Assembly (NCBI RefSeq): GCF_004114615.1
Contig: NZ_CP035300.1
Span: 124,001 to 188,000 of the forward strand
Reading direction: 5' to 3'
DNA from: Dyella sp. M7H15-1
GTDB taxonomy: Bacteria > Pseudomonadota > Gammaproteobacteria > Xanthomonadales > Rhodanobacteraceae
DNA: 64,000 nt
A program made the translations under genes and the position numbers. The notes under the pieces are model-generated. The model made no database searches, was not told the origin of the DNA, and saw only the letters and a list, made by a program, of their open reading frames with translations. Shown here one piece after another: positions 26,084-36,198 of the stretch; the stretch's first letter is position 1, and each line of letters begins with the position of its first letter.

Positions 26084-27538
26084 TCATGAAGCCGATGACA
26101 CGGTTGCCGGGCTTGGGATTTTGTCTAGTCTGGCGAAAACGCGGCTGGCTATCGCGGTGATCACGGCAAGCACGATTACTGTCCAGCGGAACGCCCCTAC
26201 ATAAGCTTCACTTCCCTGGCCGTGTAGCAAGGTCTGCATCAGTATGGTGGCCAGGGCAATGCCGAAGCTCATTGACAGATATTGCGTGGTGGAGGCCATC
26301 GACGACGCCATGGAAGCATGCTTCACGTCCAGATCAGCATAGATCAGTGTGTTCATCACGGTGTATTGCATGCCCATGAAACCGCCGTAAACATAGACCA
26401 GCAGCACAATCAGCGCCATGGGTGTATGCGGACTAAGCAAGGCAAACATGGCCAGCAGCACGGCCACGATCAGCGTGTTGCCGAACAGCAGACGGCGATA
26501 GCCCATGCGCACCAGCATGCGGTTGACCAGCCACTTGACACTGATCAAGCCAAGTGCCTGCGGCATCATCATCAGGCCTGCCATCAGCGGCGACCAGCCG
26601 CAGCCCACCTGCAAAAACAGCACGATCAGCAGGAACATGCCGCTCACGCCCAACCGGGTAAGCAGATTGCCCGACAGCGCCACCCATACGCTGCGCACCT
26701 GCAACAGGCTCAGATCTGCCACGGGATGATCAGTGTGACGGCTATGCCAGACGTAGGTGCCGCCGAAGACAATGGCCATGACTATCAGTGAGCCCATCCA
26801 CACCCAGCGAATGTCCTGCTCCGTGGCGAATTCCGAAGCGGCCAACAGCAAGGCCGAAGAGGCGGCAAACAGCATAAACCCAAACAGGTCGAAACGAGGG
26901 GCCTTGTCCAGCCGGTACTCGGGCATCTCGCGCCGGTTGAGCCACAGCCCGACGATACCGACCGGCACATTGAGCAGAAAGATCAGTCGCCAGTTGGTGT
27001 ATTCCACCAGCGCGCCACCCAGCAACGGCCCAAGCACGGAACCCAGCAGGCCAAAGGTGGCGACGATACTCATTACCTGCACGAACTCACGTTTGTCGAT
27101 CGTGCGCACCAGCACATAACGACTTACTGGCATCAGCGCCGCGCCACCACAGCCCTGCAACACGCGCGCCAGCACCAGCTCCGGCAGGGTTTGCGAAATG
27201 CCGCAAAATAAGGAGCCGATGGCGAACACGCTGATCGCTACGCCAAACACCCGACGGGTACCGAAGCGGTCGCACAGCCAGGGGCTGGCCGGGATCAGTA
27301 TCGCTAGGGTCAACACATAACTGGTCAGCGCACTGCGCATATTCAGCGGTGTTTCGCCCAAGGCGTTGGCAATGGCCGGTACCGCCGTGTTGACAATGGT
27401 GGAATCCAGCGTCTGCATGAAGAACGCTGCGGAAACCAGCCAGATCAGGCCGCGGTAACGCTCACGTGTGGAGAATGTATGTCCGACTGCTGTGGCCGAG
27501 TCGCTGGCGGCGGAGGAGGCGGGAGAAGCGGCGGGCAT
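26084..27538 (-). CDS. MFS multidrug exporter, DHA2 family (MdtD-like)
   Basis: This 484-residue, 14-helix major-facilitator protein has the DHA2 signature MQTLDSTIVNTAVPAIANAL in helix 1, motif A as LCDRFGTRRVFG, and motif C as LGSVLGPLLGGALVEYTNWRLIF. Such proteins expel drugs or metabolites against the proton gradient at the inner membrane. The pattern resembles MdtD. It is divergent from ligA across 147 bp, with no regulator adjacent. A second DHA2 gene lies at 33121-34575 and is clearly related but not a recent duplicate. Confidence 0.85.
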   Translation of the reverse strand: MPAASPASSAASDSATAVGHTFSTRERYRGLIWLVSAAFFMQTLDSTIVNTAVPAIANALGETPLNMRSALTSYVLTLAILIPASPWLCDRFGTRRVFGVAISVFAIGSLFCGISQTLPELVLARVLQGCGGAALMPVSRYVLVRTIDKREFVQVMSIVATFGLLGSVLGPLLGGALVEYTNWRLIFLLNVPVGIVGLWLNRREMPEYRLDKAPRFDLFGFMLFAASSALLLAASEFATEQDIRWVWMGSLIVMAIVFGGTYVWHSRHTDHPVADLSLLQVRSVWVALSGNLLTRLGVSGMFLLIVLFLQVGCGWSPLMAGLMMMPQALGLISVKWLVNRMLVRMGYRRLLFGNTLIVAVLLAMFALLSPHTPMALIVLLVYVYGGFMGMQYTVMNTLIYADLDVKHASMASSMASTTQYLSMSFGIALATILMQTLLHGQGSEAYVGAFRWTVIVLAVITAIASRVFARLDKIPSPATVSSAS

Positions 27539-27661
27539 GGGCGCTATGATACTTGTTGCAACAGTTACTTGCTCGGAAAGGGCTGTGCCGGAGTCGGCCC
27601 GATTTTATGGAGGTCGACTGCCATCCCTGTATCACGAGTTCTTCCATCCCCTTATCCATAA

Positions 27662-30073
<2,412 letters not shown>

Positions 30074-30078
30074 ATCCC

Positions 30079-31047
30079 ATGGTTGCCCATACCGTTACGC
30101 CTTTCCACCAGCGCCTGCAGGGACGTGCCCAGCTCTACGCATTGATTCGGGCTTTTTTTGCCGAGCGCAGCGTGCTGGAAGTGGAAACGCCGATCCTGTC
30201 CGCGGCCGGCAACACCGACCCGAATATCGAAAGCTTCAGTGCGCCGTTCAGCGGTCATGTCGACGCTGGCGCACGCGAACGCTGGCTGCGTACCTCACCG
30301 GAATATCCGCTCAAGCGACTGCTCGCCGATGGGGTGGGTGACTGCTATGAACTCGGCCGCGTGTTTCGCAATGGTGAGGCAGGGGAACGGCACAACCCCG
30401 AGTTCACCATGCTGGAGTGGTATCGCGTCGGTTGGACGCATCGTCAGTTGATGGAAGAAACCATCACCTTGGTTGAAGCCGCACTCGCCACGGTAGGACG
30501 CCGTGCCGAAGTGCTGATTGAAGGGTATCGCCAGTTTTTTATCGACGAACTGGGCATCGATCCGTTGCATGCGGCCATCGACGAACTACGCGAGCCGCTG
30601 GCGCCATACCGCATCGACCCGGAAGGGCTGACACGCGACGATTGGTTGGATCTGTTGATCACCCACAAGCTGCAACCTCATTTCCCGCGTGGCCGTATCA
30701 CAGTGATTCACGATTATCCGGCTAGCCAGTCGGCGCTTGCACGCATTCGTCCAGGCGAGCCGCCGTTGGCCGAACGCTTCGAGCTTTATCTGGGGCCTCA
30801 TGAGCTGGCCAACGGCTATCACGAACTCAACGATGCAGCCGAACAACGAGCGCGGTTCAAACACGACAATGCGCGTCGGCGCGAGCGTGGTCTGCGTGAA
30901 ATGCCTATTGATGAGCAATTGCTCGCCGTGCTTGGCCAGATGCCCGATTGCGCGGGTGTAGCGCTTGGGATCGAACGCCTGTTGATGTGTCTTGCAGACA
31001 CCGACCGCATCGGCGACGTGCTTACTTTCCCTTTCTCACAAGCTTGA
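30079..31047 (+). CDS. epmA: EF-P lysine lysyltransferase (GenX/PoxA)
   Basis: This 322-residue paralogue of the lysyl-tRNA synthetase catalytic core lacks the tRNA anticodon-binding domain. It attaches beta-lysine to a lysine of elongation factor P, helping ribosomes through polyproline. Class II motifs are VETPILSAAGNTDPN, RTSPEYPLKRLLADGVG, YELGRVFRNGEAGERHNPEF, TMLEWYRVGW and GVALGIERLLM (motif 3). Length matches E. coli EpmA (325). The expected partner epmB and efp are not in the window. It follows ligA by 5 bp. Confidence 0.94.
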   Translation: MVAHTVTPFHQRLQGRAQLYALIRAFFAERSVLEVETPILSAAGNTDPNIESFSAPFSGHVDAGARERWLRTSPEYPLKRLLADGVGDCYELGRVFRNGEAGERHNPEFTMLEWYRVGWTHRQLMEETITLVEAALATVGRRAEVLIEGYRQFFIDELGIDPLHAAIDELREPLAPYRIDPEGLTRDDWLDLLITHKLQPHFPRGRITVIHDYPASQSALARIRPGEPPLAERFELYLGPHELANGYHELNDAAEQRARFKHDNARRRERGLREMPIDEQLLAVLGQMPDCAGVALGIERLLMCLADTDRIGDVLTFPFSQA

Positions 31048-31070
31048 CCCGCCGAAAGTTCTCTCTTTTC

Positions 31071-31715
31071 CTAACCTGGCTTTTGCGTCAATCCAAGCTC
31101 AATGGCGTACTTGAACAGATCCGCATCCGTCTCGATGCCGAGCTTGCGCATCGCGCTGACTTTCTGCGTGCTGATGGTCTGCTTGCTGCGTTCAAGCTTC
31201 TCCGCGATGTCATTGATGGTGGTGCCGCTCACATACAGCTTGATCACCTCAAGCTCTCGCGGGGAAAGTCGTGAAGAATTCGTGGAGGGAAGTGCCTTGA
31301 TCATCTTGGTGATGCGTGGCGAGTAATACTTGCGCTTGCTATGCACGGCCTGCACGGCGCTGCGCAGGTGCGACATGTCGTCGCCCTTACTCAGGATGCC
31401 ATCCACGCCACACACCAGGAGGCTGCGGATCAGCACGGCCTTGTCCATGCTCGTAATGATGACGATGCCCAAGTCCGGGTAGCGTTCGCGCAAAAAGCCT
31501 ATCAGCTCAAGCCCATCACCGTACTGGCCGCCCGGCATGGCGTAGTCGGTGATGAGTATGTCGCAGGCTTGCGAATCGAGCAGCGCGACCAACTGGGTGG
31601 AGTCAACCGCAGCCCCGATCCGCTTCACCATGGGGATGTCATCGAGCGTCGCTTCAATACCTAGGCGGATGACCGGATGGTCGTCGGCCAAGGCGACACG
31701 AATATGGTTATCCAT
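31071..31715 (-). CDS. RcsB-like response regulator (NarL/FixJ family), copy 1
   Basis: This 214-residue regulator has a receiver domain with acidic pair D11/D12, phospho-acceptor D57 (ILITDYAMPGGQYGDGLELI), T88/S89 and K110, and a LuxR-type helix-turn-helix (LSPRELEVIKLYVSG...DIAEKLERSKQTISTQKVSAMRKLG). The MPGGxYGDG insert after the Asp is specific to RcsB-type regulators. No histidine kinase or Rcs phosphotransfer gene is nearby, so the sensor is unlinked. It is convergent with epmA (23 bp) and divergent from a paralogue 142 bp away. Confidence 0.88.
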   Translation of the reverse strand: MDNHIRVALADDHPVIRLGIEATLDDIPMVKRIGAAVDSTQLVALLDSQACDILITDYAMPGGQYGDGLELIGFLRERYPDLGIVIITSMDKAVLIRSLLVCGVDGILSKGDDMSHLRSAVQAVHSKRKYYSPRITKMIKALPSTNSSRLSPRELEVIKLYVSGTTINDIAEKLERSKQTISTQKVSAMRKLGIETDADLFKYAIELGLTQKPG

Positions 31716-31857
31716 CCTGGTCCGTGCCTATTGCAAAGTCGAGAGGAAGTTGCACCTGACTGCCCAAATTATCGTAATACAACTCGTCAGGTTGAACACT
31801 TATGGCGTGTGCTAGCTTAAGCACTGTATGAAGGGTCGCGAACCCAAGGAGCCTGCT

Positions 31858-32553
31858 TTGACGATACGGGTAGCCATAGCCGATGACCATCCTACCTTGT
31901 TGGCGGGAATGGAGCACCTGTTATCCAAAGTGGAAGGGATCACCCTGATCGGGCTGGTCACCAACTCGACGGAGCTGGTGGAACTGCTGGGCCGCTCAAG
32001 CTGTGACGTCGTCGTGACGGATTTTTCCATGCCAGGCGGTCGCTATGGTGATGGTCTTACATTATTGCGCTTTCTCAAGCGTCGCTTCCCTAACGTACGG
32101 CTGGTGGTGCTGACCAGCATCGAAAACAGCGCAGTCATGAAAGGCATTATGGACGTGGGCGCGCTAGGGCTGGTCAGTAAATCAGATGACCTTAGCCACC
32201 TTGAGGTCGCCATTCGCATGGCCCAGCTTGGCAATCGCTACATGTCGCCGGCAAAGAGCGAACAATTGCTGGAACAGTCCCCGGAGATACGGGCCATCGA
32301 TGATCACGCCGTGCACCTCAGCAAGCGCGAAACCGAAGTGTTGCGCATGTATGCGGAAGGTCTGACCGTATCGGAAATTGGGCAGCGAGCCGGTCGCAGC
32401 AGCAAGACCATCAGTGCGCAGAAGATGGCTGCCATGAAAAAGCTTGGCCTTCGGCACGATGCTGACATCTTCAAGTATGCGCAGGCTCATGGTCTGGTTC
32501 AGGCATCACAAACATCACAGAAAAATGCACATCGCGGTGACAATGATGTCTGA
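31858..32553 (+). CDS. RcsB-like response regulator (NarL/FixJ family), copy 2
   Basis: This 231-residue paralogue of the divergent neighbour has a receiver domain with D9/D10, D55 in VVVTDFSMPGGRYGDGLTLL, TSIE switch and K at GLVSKSDD, then a LuxR-type helix-turn-helix (LSKRETEVLRMYAEGLTVSEIG...SSKTISAQKMAAMKKLG). I place the start at TTG 31858 because a perfect AAGGAG (31846-31851) stands 6 bases before it. The in-frame ATG at 31828 has no ribosome site. The two regulators share the promoter region, so cross-regulation or heterodimers, as for RcsB partners, are possible. Confidence 0.88.
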   Translation: MTIRVAIADDHPTLLAGMEHLLSKVEGITLIGLVTNSTELVELLGRSSCDVVVTDFSMPGGRYGDGLTLLRFLKRRFPNVRLVVLTSIENSAVMKGIMDVGALGLVSKSDDLSHLEVAIRMAQLGNRYMSPAKSEQLLEQSPEIRAIDDHAVHLSKRETEVLRMYAEGLTVSEIGQRAGRSSKTISAQKMAAMKKLGLRHDADIFKYAQAHGLVQASQTSQKNAHRGDNDV

Positions 32554-32685
32554 ATAATCTTACGTGTTGTGGGTTTTGCTGTGGTGTTCGATAGGTATCG
32601 TCCGATAGCGCGTCGCTGTGCGTGCAGGTAGCCTCTGTTCAGTCGAGGCCGATCTGTAATTGGCCTTTCACGTACAAAGGGCCTT

Positions 32686-32946
32686 ATGGACGAGTCGTAC
32701 GACGCCGCCGTCTCTGCCGTGCTGCTTGGGTACAGCGCACTTAGCAAAACACAGCGTGCAGTCTTCATGGACCTCCTTAATCAATTCACGTTCGTGTCGC
32801 CACAACAGCAACGGCGCATCGCGAACGACTGGTTGCGCTCTTGTCAGACGTCTGCGAACCCCGCTGTCCGCATGATTGCTGAATCGGCTGCTGTGTACGT
32901 CATCGATAGCAAAAAGTCCCGCACGGCCAGAAAAAGCAAGGTCTGA
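32686..32946 (+). CDS. Small hypothetical protein
   Basis: This 86-residue ORF starts at ATG 32686 after AAGGGCCTT. It is predicted mostly helical and soluble (AVSAVLLGYSALSKTQRAVF, PQQQRRIANDWLRSC), with a basic C-terminus (KKSRTARKSKV). Its base composition fits the neighbours and it lies 132 bp downstream of the RcsB-like gene with no other gene on that strand. I do not recognise a family. It could be a small accessory of the regulator pair, but nothing in the sequence shows this. Confidence 0.55.
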   Translation: MDESYDAAVSAVLLGYSALSKTQRAVFMDLLNQFTFVSPQQQRRIANDWLRSCQTSANPAVRMIAESAAVYVIDSKKSRTARKSKV

Positions 32947-33120
32947 CTGGAGAGCGACGATTTCTCCATACCTGCTTTACCCGCGCAGCATGAGCTTGCC
33001 AATGCGCGTGCTGGTTTCCATTAAGACAACGCTGAATAAGTATCACCGTCGATCAATTTCAAGGTGTGGCGTCGACGAGCCCCATTCCGCATCTTCGAGC
33101 GCCTTGATCGTCTCCCACGC

Positions 33121-34575
33121 TCAGTGATCGCCGGTGCGATGGCGATGCCCGCTTAGTTCATGCCCGGCATCATGCGCAAAGGCACGGTGCCAGTAGGTCG
33201 AGCTGAGCGAGACCAGGGCGACGATCAGAAAGGCGGCGGAAAAATTGAGCCGACTGGGTTCGACGTTATGGCTGACCGCCATGGCGATCTTGAGGATCAG
33301 CGCGCCGCTGCACACACCGATCGATAGCATCAGTTGCTGCAGCGTGGAATAGAAACTGTTGGCTGCACTCATGCGCTCGGTCGGCACGGCCTCGTACGCG
33401 ATAGTGTTGTAAGCGGTGAATTGCACCGACATGGTGATGCCGCAGCAAACCAGCAGGCCGAACATCAGCCAGAACGGCCAGTCCGCGCGGAAGAACGCGC
33501 ACACGGCATAGCTCAACGCCGCCATCACGCCGTTGTAAACCATCACGCGACGAAAGCCGATCCCGCGCAACAGGCGCGTCATCAACACGCGTGCCAACAG
33601 CGCACCCACGGAAATGGCCAGGATCAACTGGCCACTGCGCAGCGCGGAGAAACCCAGCCCGATCTGCAGCAGCAGCGGGAGCAGAAACGGTTGCGCGCCT
33701 GTGGTAATACGCATCAGCGAGCCGGAGATCACCGACAGCCGGAATGAATCGATGCGCAGCAGGGTCAGGTCCACCGCTGGATGAGTGTGCTGCCTTGCAT
33801 GTCGGACATAGGCCACGCAGGCCGCCGCGCCGACCGTCACGAGCAGGAATGCGTTGCGAGGGTCGGTGTTTTCGCCAAAGCTCTCCATCCCGAACAGCAG
33901 GCAGCCCAGACCTACGCTGCAGAGCATGAACCCGAGCCAATCGAACGGTGCGGGCTGGCCAGTGTTGTGAATGATCGGAATGTAGCGCCGTACCAGCCAG
34001 AAGCCGAGCACGCCGATGGGCAAGTTGATGTAGAAAATCCAGCGCCAGTCGAGGTATTGCACGATAAAACCGCCTAACGGCGGCCCTGCCATGGTGCCTA
34101 GCACGGCTGGGATTAGCGTCCACATCATTGACGACACCAGATGGCGGCGCTCCACCGTACGCAGGATCACCAACCTTCCTACCGGCGCCATCATCGCGCC
34201 GCCCGCGCCCTGCAGCAGCCGCGCCGCTACCATCGCGGACAGACTGTGCGTGAGCGAGCACAGGATTGAGCCGATGATGAACACCACCATCGAACTGTTG
34301 AACACCCGCTTGGTGCCGAAGCGGTCCGCGATTGCACCGCTCACCGGGATCAGAATCGCTAACGCCAGTAGATAGCTGGTAACCGCCACGCTCATGGCGG
34401 GTGCGGTGACGCTGAAATCACGCGCCATGGTGGGCAGGGCGGTGGCGAGCACCGTGCCATCCATCTGTTCGAGGAAGATGGCGCAACCGACGATCAAGGA
34501 AATAATGCGGTAATCGGGATACGCCGGCTGACGTGCGGCCGTGGAATCCAGCTTTTCCTCACTTAACGCGCTCAC
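33121..34575 (-). CDS. MFS multidrug exporter, DHA2 family, second copy
   Basis: This 484-residue, 14-helix exporter has FLEQMDGTVLATALPTMARD (helix 1 signature), motif A ADRFGTKRVFN and motif C GTMAGPPLGGFIVQYLDWRWIF. It has the same length and layout as the protein at 26084-27538 but differs widely in sequence. It would pump a drug or metabolite out with proton influx. No MFP or outer-membrane partner is adjacent, so it probably acts alone. A 259-bp region containing two repeat hairpins separates it from fadA, which lies upstream on the same strand. Confidence 0.85.
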   Translation of the reverse strand: MSALSEEKLDSTAARQPAYPDYRIISLIVGCAIFLEQMDGTVLATALPTMARDFSVTAPAMSVAVTSYLLALAILIPVSGAIADRFGTKRVFNSSMVVFIIGSILCSLTHSLSAMVAARLLQGAGGAMMAPVGRLVILRTVERRHLVSSMMWTLIPAVLGTMAGPPLGGFIVQYLDWRWIFYINLPIGVLGFWLVRRYIPIIHNTGQPAPFDWLGFMLCSVGLGCLLFGMESFGENTDPRNAFLLVTVGAAACVAYVRHARQHTHPAVDLTLLRIDSFRLSVISGSLMRITTGAQPFLLPLLLQIGLGFSALRSGQLILAISVGALLARVLMTRLLRGIGFRRVMVYNGVMAALSYAVCAFFRADWPFWLMFGLLVCCGITMSVQFTAYNTIAYEAVPTERMSAANSFYSTLQQLMLSIGVCSGALILKIAMAVSHNVEPSRLNFSAAFLIVALVSLSSTYWHRAFAHDAGHELSGHRHRTGDH

Positions 34576-34697
34576 TGTGATTCCTGCAAAGAGCGCAGTG
34601 ATGAGATTGGGCGCGCTCGGAAAGCGGGCGCATTGGTGAGTGCACCGCAGATTGCGGTTATTATTGGCCGGCTAGGGGATCAGGACAAGGGTGGCGT

Positions 34698-34762
34698 TGT
34701 AGGCTGGGATGGAATTCTAGCTTTCTTGGTTTCTGATGCTGGGGTTTGCACCCCAGCCTACA
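34698..34762. repeat. Composite hairpin: TGTAGGCTGGG inverted repeat
   Basis: TGTAGGCTGGG (34698-34708) and CCCAGCCTACA (34752-34762) are perfect inverted copies 43 bases apart. Inside, GCTGGGG (34738-34744) and CCCCAGC (34751-34757) form a competing smaller hairpin. It lies downstream of fadA and upstream of the exporter gene on the minus strand, next to a REP unit. It looks like a second interspersed palindrome family. Confidence 0.65.
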
Positions 34763-34787
34763 CCGTTTGAGTTCGCAGCGAGGTGTG

Positions 34788-34823
34788 CCCCTCACCTCAT
34801 CCCTCTCCCCGAAAGGGAGAGGG
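34788..34823. repeat. REP-like palindrome, same family as in yheS
   Basis: CCCCTCACCTCAT precedes CCCTCTCCC-CGAAA-GGGAGAGGG, matching the right-hand unit inside yheS. It lies 11 bp past the fadA stop, where it may stabilise or end the fad transcript. There is no T-run. Confidence 0.8.
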
Positions 34824-34834
34824 ATCGCCAAACA

Positions 34835-36040
34835 TCAAACCGCTTCAAAAATACCGGCCGCACCCATGCCTGTGCCGATACACATCGTCACCATGCCGTA
34901 CTTCTGCTTGCGACGACGCAGACCGTGCAGCAGGGTGGCGACGCGAACCGCACCGGTGGCGCCGAGCGGGTGACCGAGGGCAATGGCGCCGCCCAGCGGA
35001 TTGACCTTGCTCGGGTCCAGGCCCAGATCGCCAATCACCGCGAGCGCCTGTGCAGCAAACGCTTCGTTGAGTTCGATCCAGTCCAGTTGATCCTGCGTGA
35101 CACCGGTTTGCTTGAGCACCTTCGGGATCGCTTCCTTCGGACCGATGCCCATGATGTCCGGGCGCACGCCGGCCACCGAGTAGCCGACGAAGCGGGCGAT
35201 GGGGGTGAGGTTGTAATCCTTGATCGCCTGCTCGCTGGCCAGCAGCACGGCGCCGGCGCCGTCGGAGGTTTGCGAGGAGTTGCCGGCGGTGACGCTGCCG
35301 CCGAACTGGCCATTGCGGAACACGGTCTTGAGCTTGCCTAGCACATCCGGCGTGCTGCCGGCGCGCGGGCCTTCGTCGGTGTCGATCACGCGGTTGTCGG
35401 TCTTGATGCCACGGGTGGCCAGATCGGGGTAATGGTCGTCGAGCTTGAAGGGGGTGATTTCATCCTTGAATTCGCCGGCTTTGATGGCGGCCAATGCACG
35501 GTCGTGACTCTGCGCGGCGAACGTATCTTGGGCCTCGCGCGACACCTTCCACTGCTTGGCCACGTTCTCGGCGGTGATGCCCATGCCGTAGGCGATGCCG
35601 ATGTTTTCGTCGCTGAAGATCGCCGGGTTCATCGCAATCTTGTGGCCCATCATCGGCACCATGCTCATGCTTTCGGTGCCGCCGGCCAGCATCAGGTCGG
35701 CTTCGCCCAGACGAATGCGGTCGGCTGCCATGGCCACGGCTTGCAGGCCGGACGAGCAGAAGCGGTTCACGGTGACCGCCGGTACGGTATCCGGCAGGCC
35801 GGCGAGCAGCACGGCGATGCGCGCCACGTTCATGCCTTGCTCGGCTTCCGGCATGGCGCAGCCGATGATGGCGTCGCTGATGCGGTGTGGGTCGATACCC
35901 GGCGCCTGCGCCATCACGCCGCGGATCACGTGGGCGAGCAGGTCGTCGGGACGGGTGTTGCGGAATACGCCGCGTGGCGCCTTGCCTACGGGTGTGCGGG
36001 TGGCGGCGACGATGTAGGCGTCTTGGATTTGCTTGGTCAT
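34835..36040 (-). CDS. fadA: Acetyl-CoA C-acyltransferase (thiolase II)
   Basis: This 401-residue thiolase cleaves 3-ketoacyl-CoA with CoA in the last step of beta-oxidation. The acyl-accepting cysteine is in VTVNRFCSSGLQAV; the C-terminal catalytic motifs are GGAIALGHPLGATGAVR (His) and VTMCIGTGMGAAGIFE (second Cys). Length is normal. It is the last gene of the cluster psrA-fadN-fadA on the minus strand, separated from fadN by a 158-bp gap containing a long inverted repeat. The pairing with a FadN-type partner recalls the Bacillus fadN-fadA order. Confidence 0.94.
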   Translation of the reverse strand: MTKQIQDAYIVAATRTPVGKAPRGVFRNTRPDDLLAHVIRGVMAQAPGIDPHRISDAIIGCAMPEAEQGMNVARIAVLLAGLPDTVPAVTVNRFCSSGLQAVAMAADRIRLGEADLMLAGGTESMSMVPMMGHKIAMNPAIFSDENIGIAYGMGITAENVAKQWKVSREAQDTFAAQSHDRALAAIKAGEFKDEITPFKLDDHYPDLATRGIKTDNRVIDTDEGPRAGSTPDVLGKLKTVFRNGQFGGSVTAGNSSQTSDGAGAVLLASEQAIKDYNLTPIARFVGYSVAGVRPDIMGIGPKEAIPKVLKQTGVTQDQLDWIELNEAFAAQALAVIGDLGLDPSKVNPLGGAIALGHPLGATGAVRVATLLHGLRRRKQKYGMVTMCIGTGMGAAGIFEAV

Positions 36041-36056
36041 ATGCTGTTCCTCGGTC

Positions 36057-36196
36057 GGGAATCGTAAATCGGGAATCGTTAGAAGCGGTTGGCGCTTCGA
36101 CGCGAAATGAGAGGGAACAGAATCGAGGCGTGGTCGGTCATGCGAAGCCAGAGCTGCTTTGACGATTTACGATTCCCGATTCTCGATTCCCGCTCC
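36057..36196. repeat. Long inverted repeat of GGGAATCGTAAATCGGGAATCG type between fadN and fadA
   Basis: The left arm (about 36057-36080) contains CGGGAATCGTAAATCGGGAA; the right arm (about 36162-36196) contains ACGATTTACGATTCCCGATT followed by CTCGATTCCCG. The arms can pair over ~20 bases around an ~80-base interior. The same kind of arrangement occurs between guaB and guaA (50098-50218), so this is a dispersed family in this genome. Confidence 0.75.
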
Positions 36197-36198
36197 CA

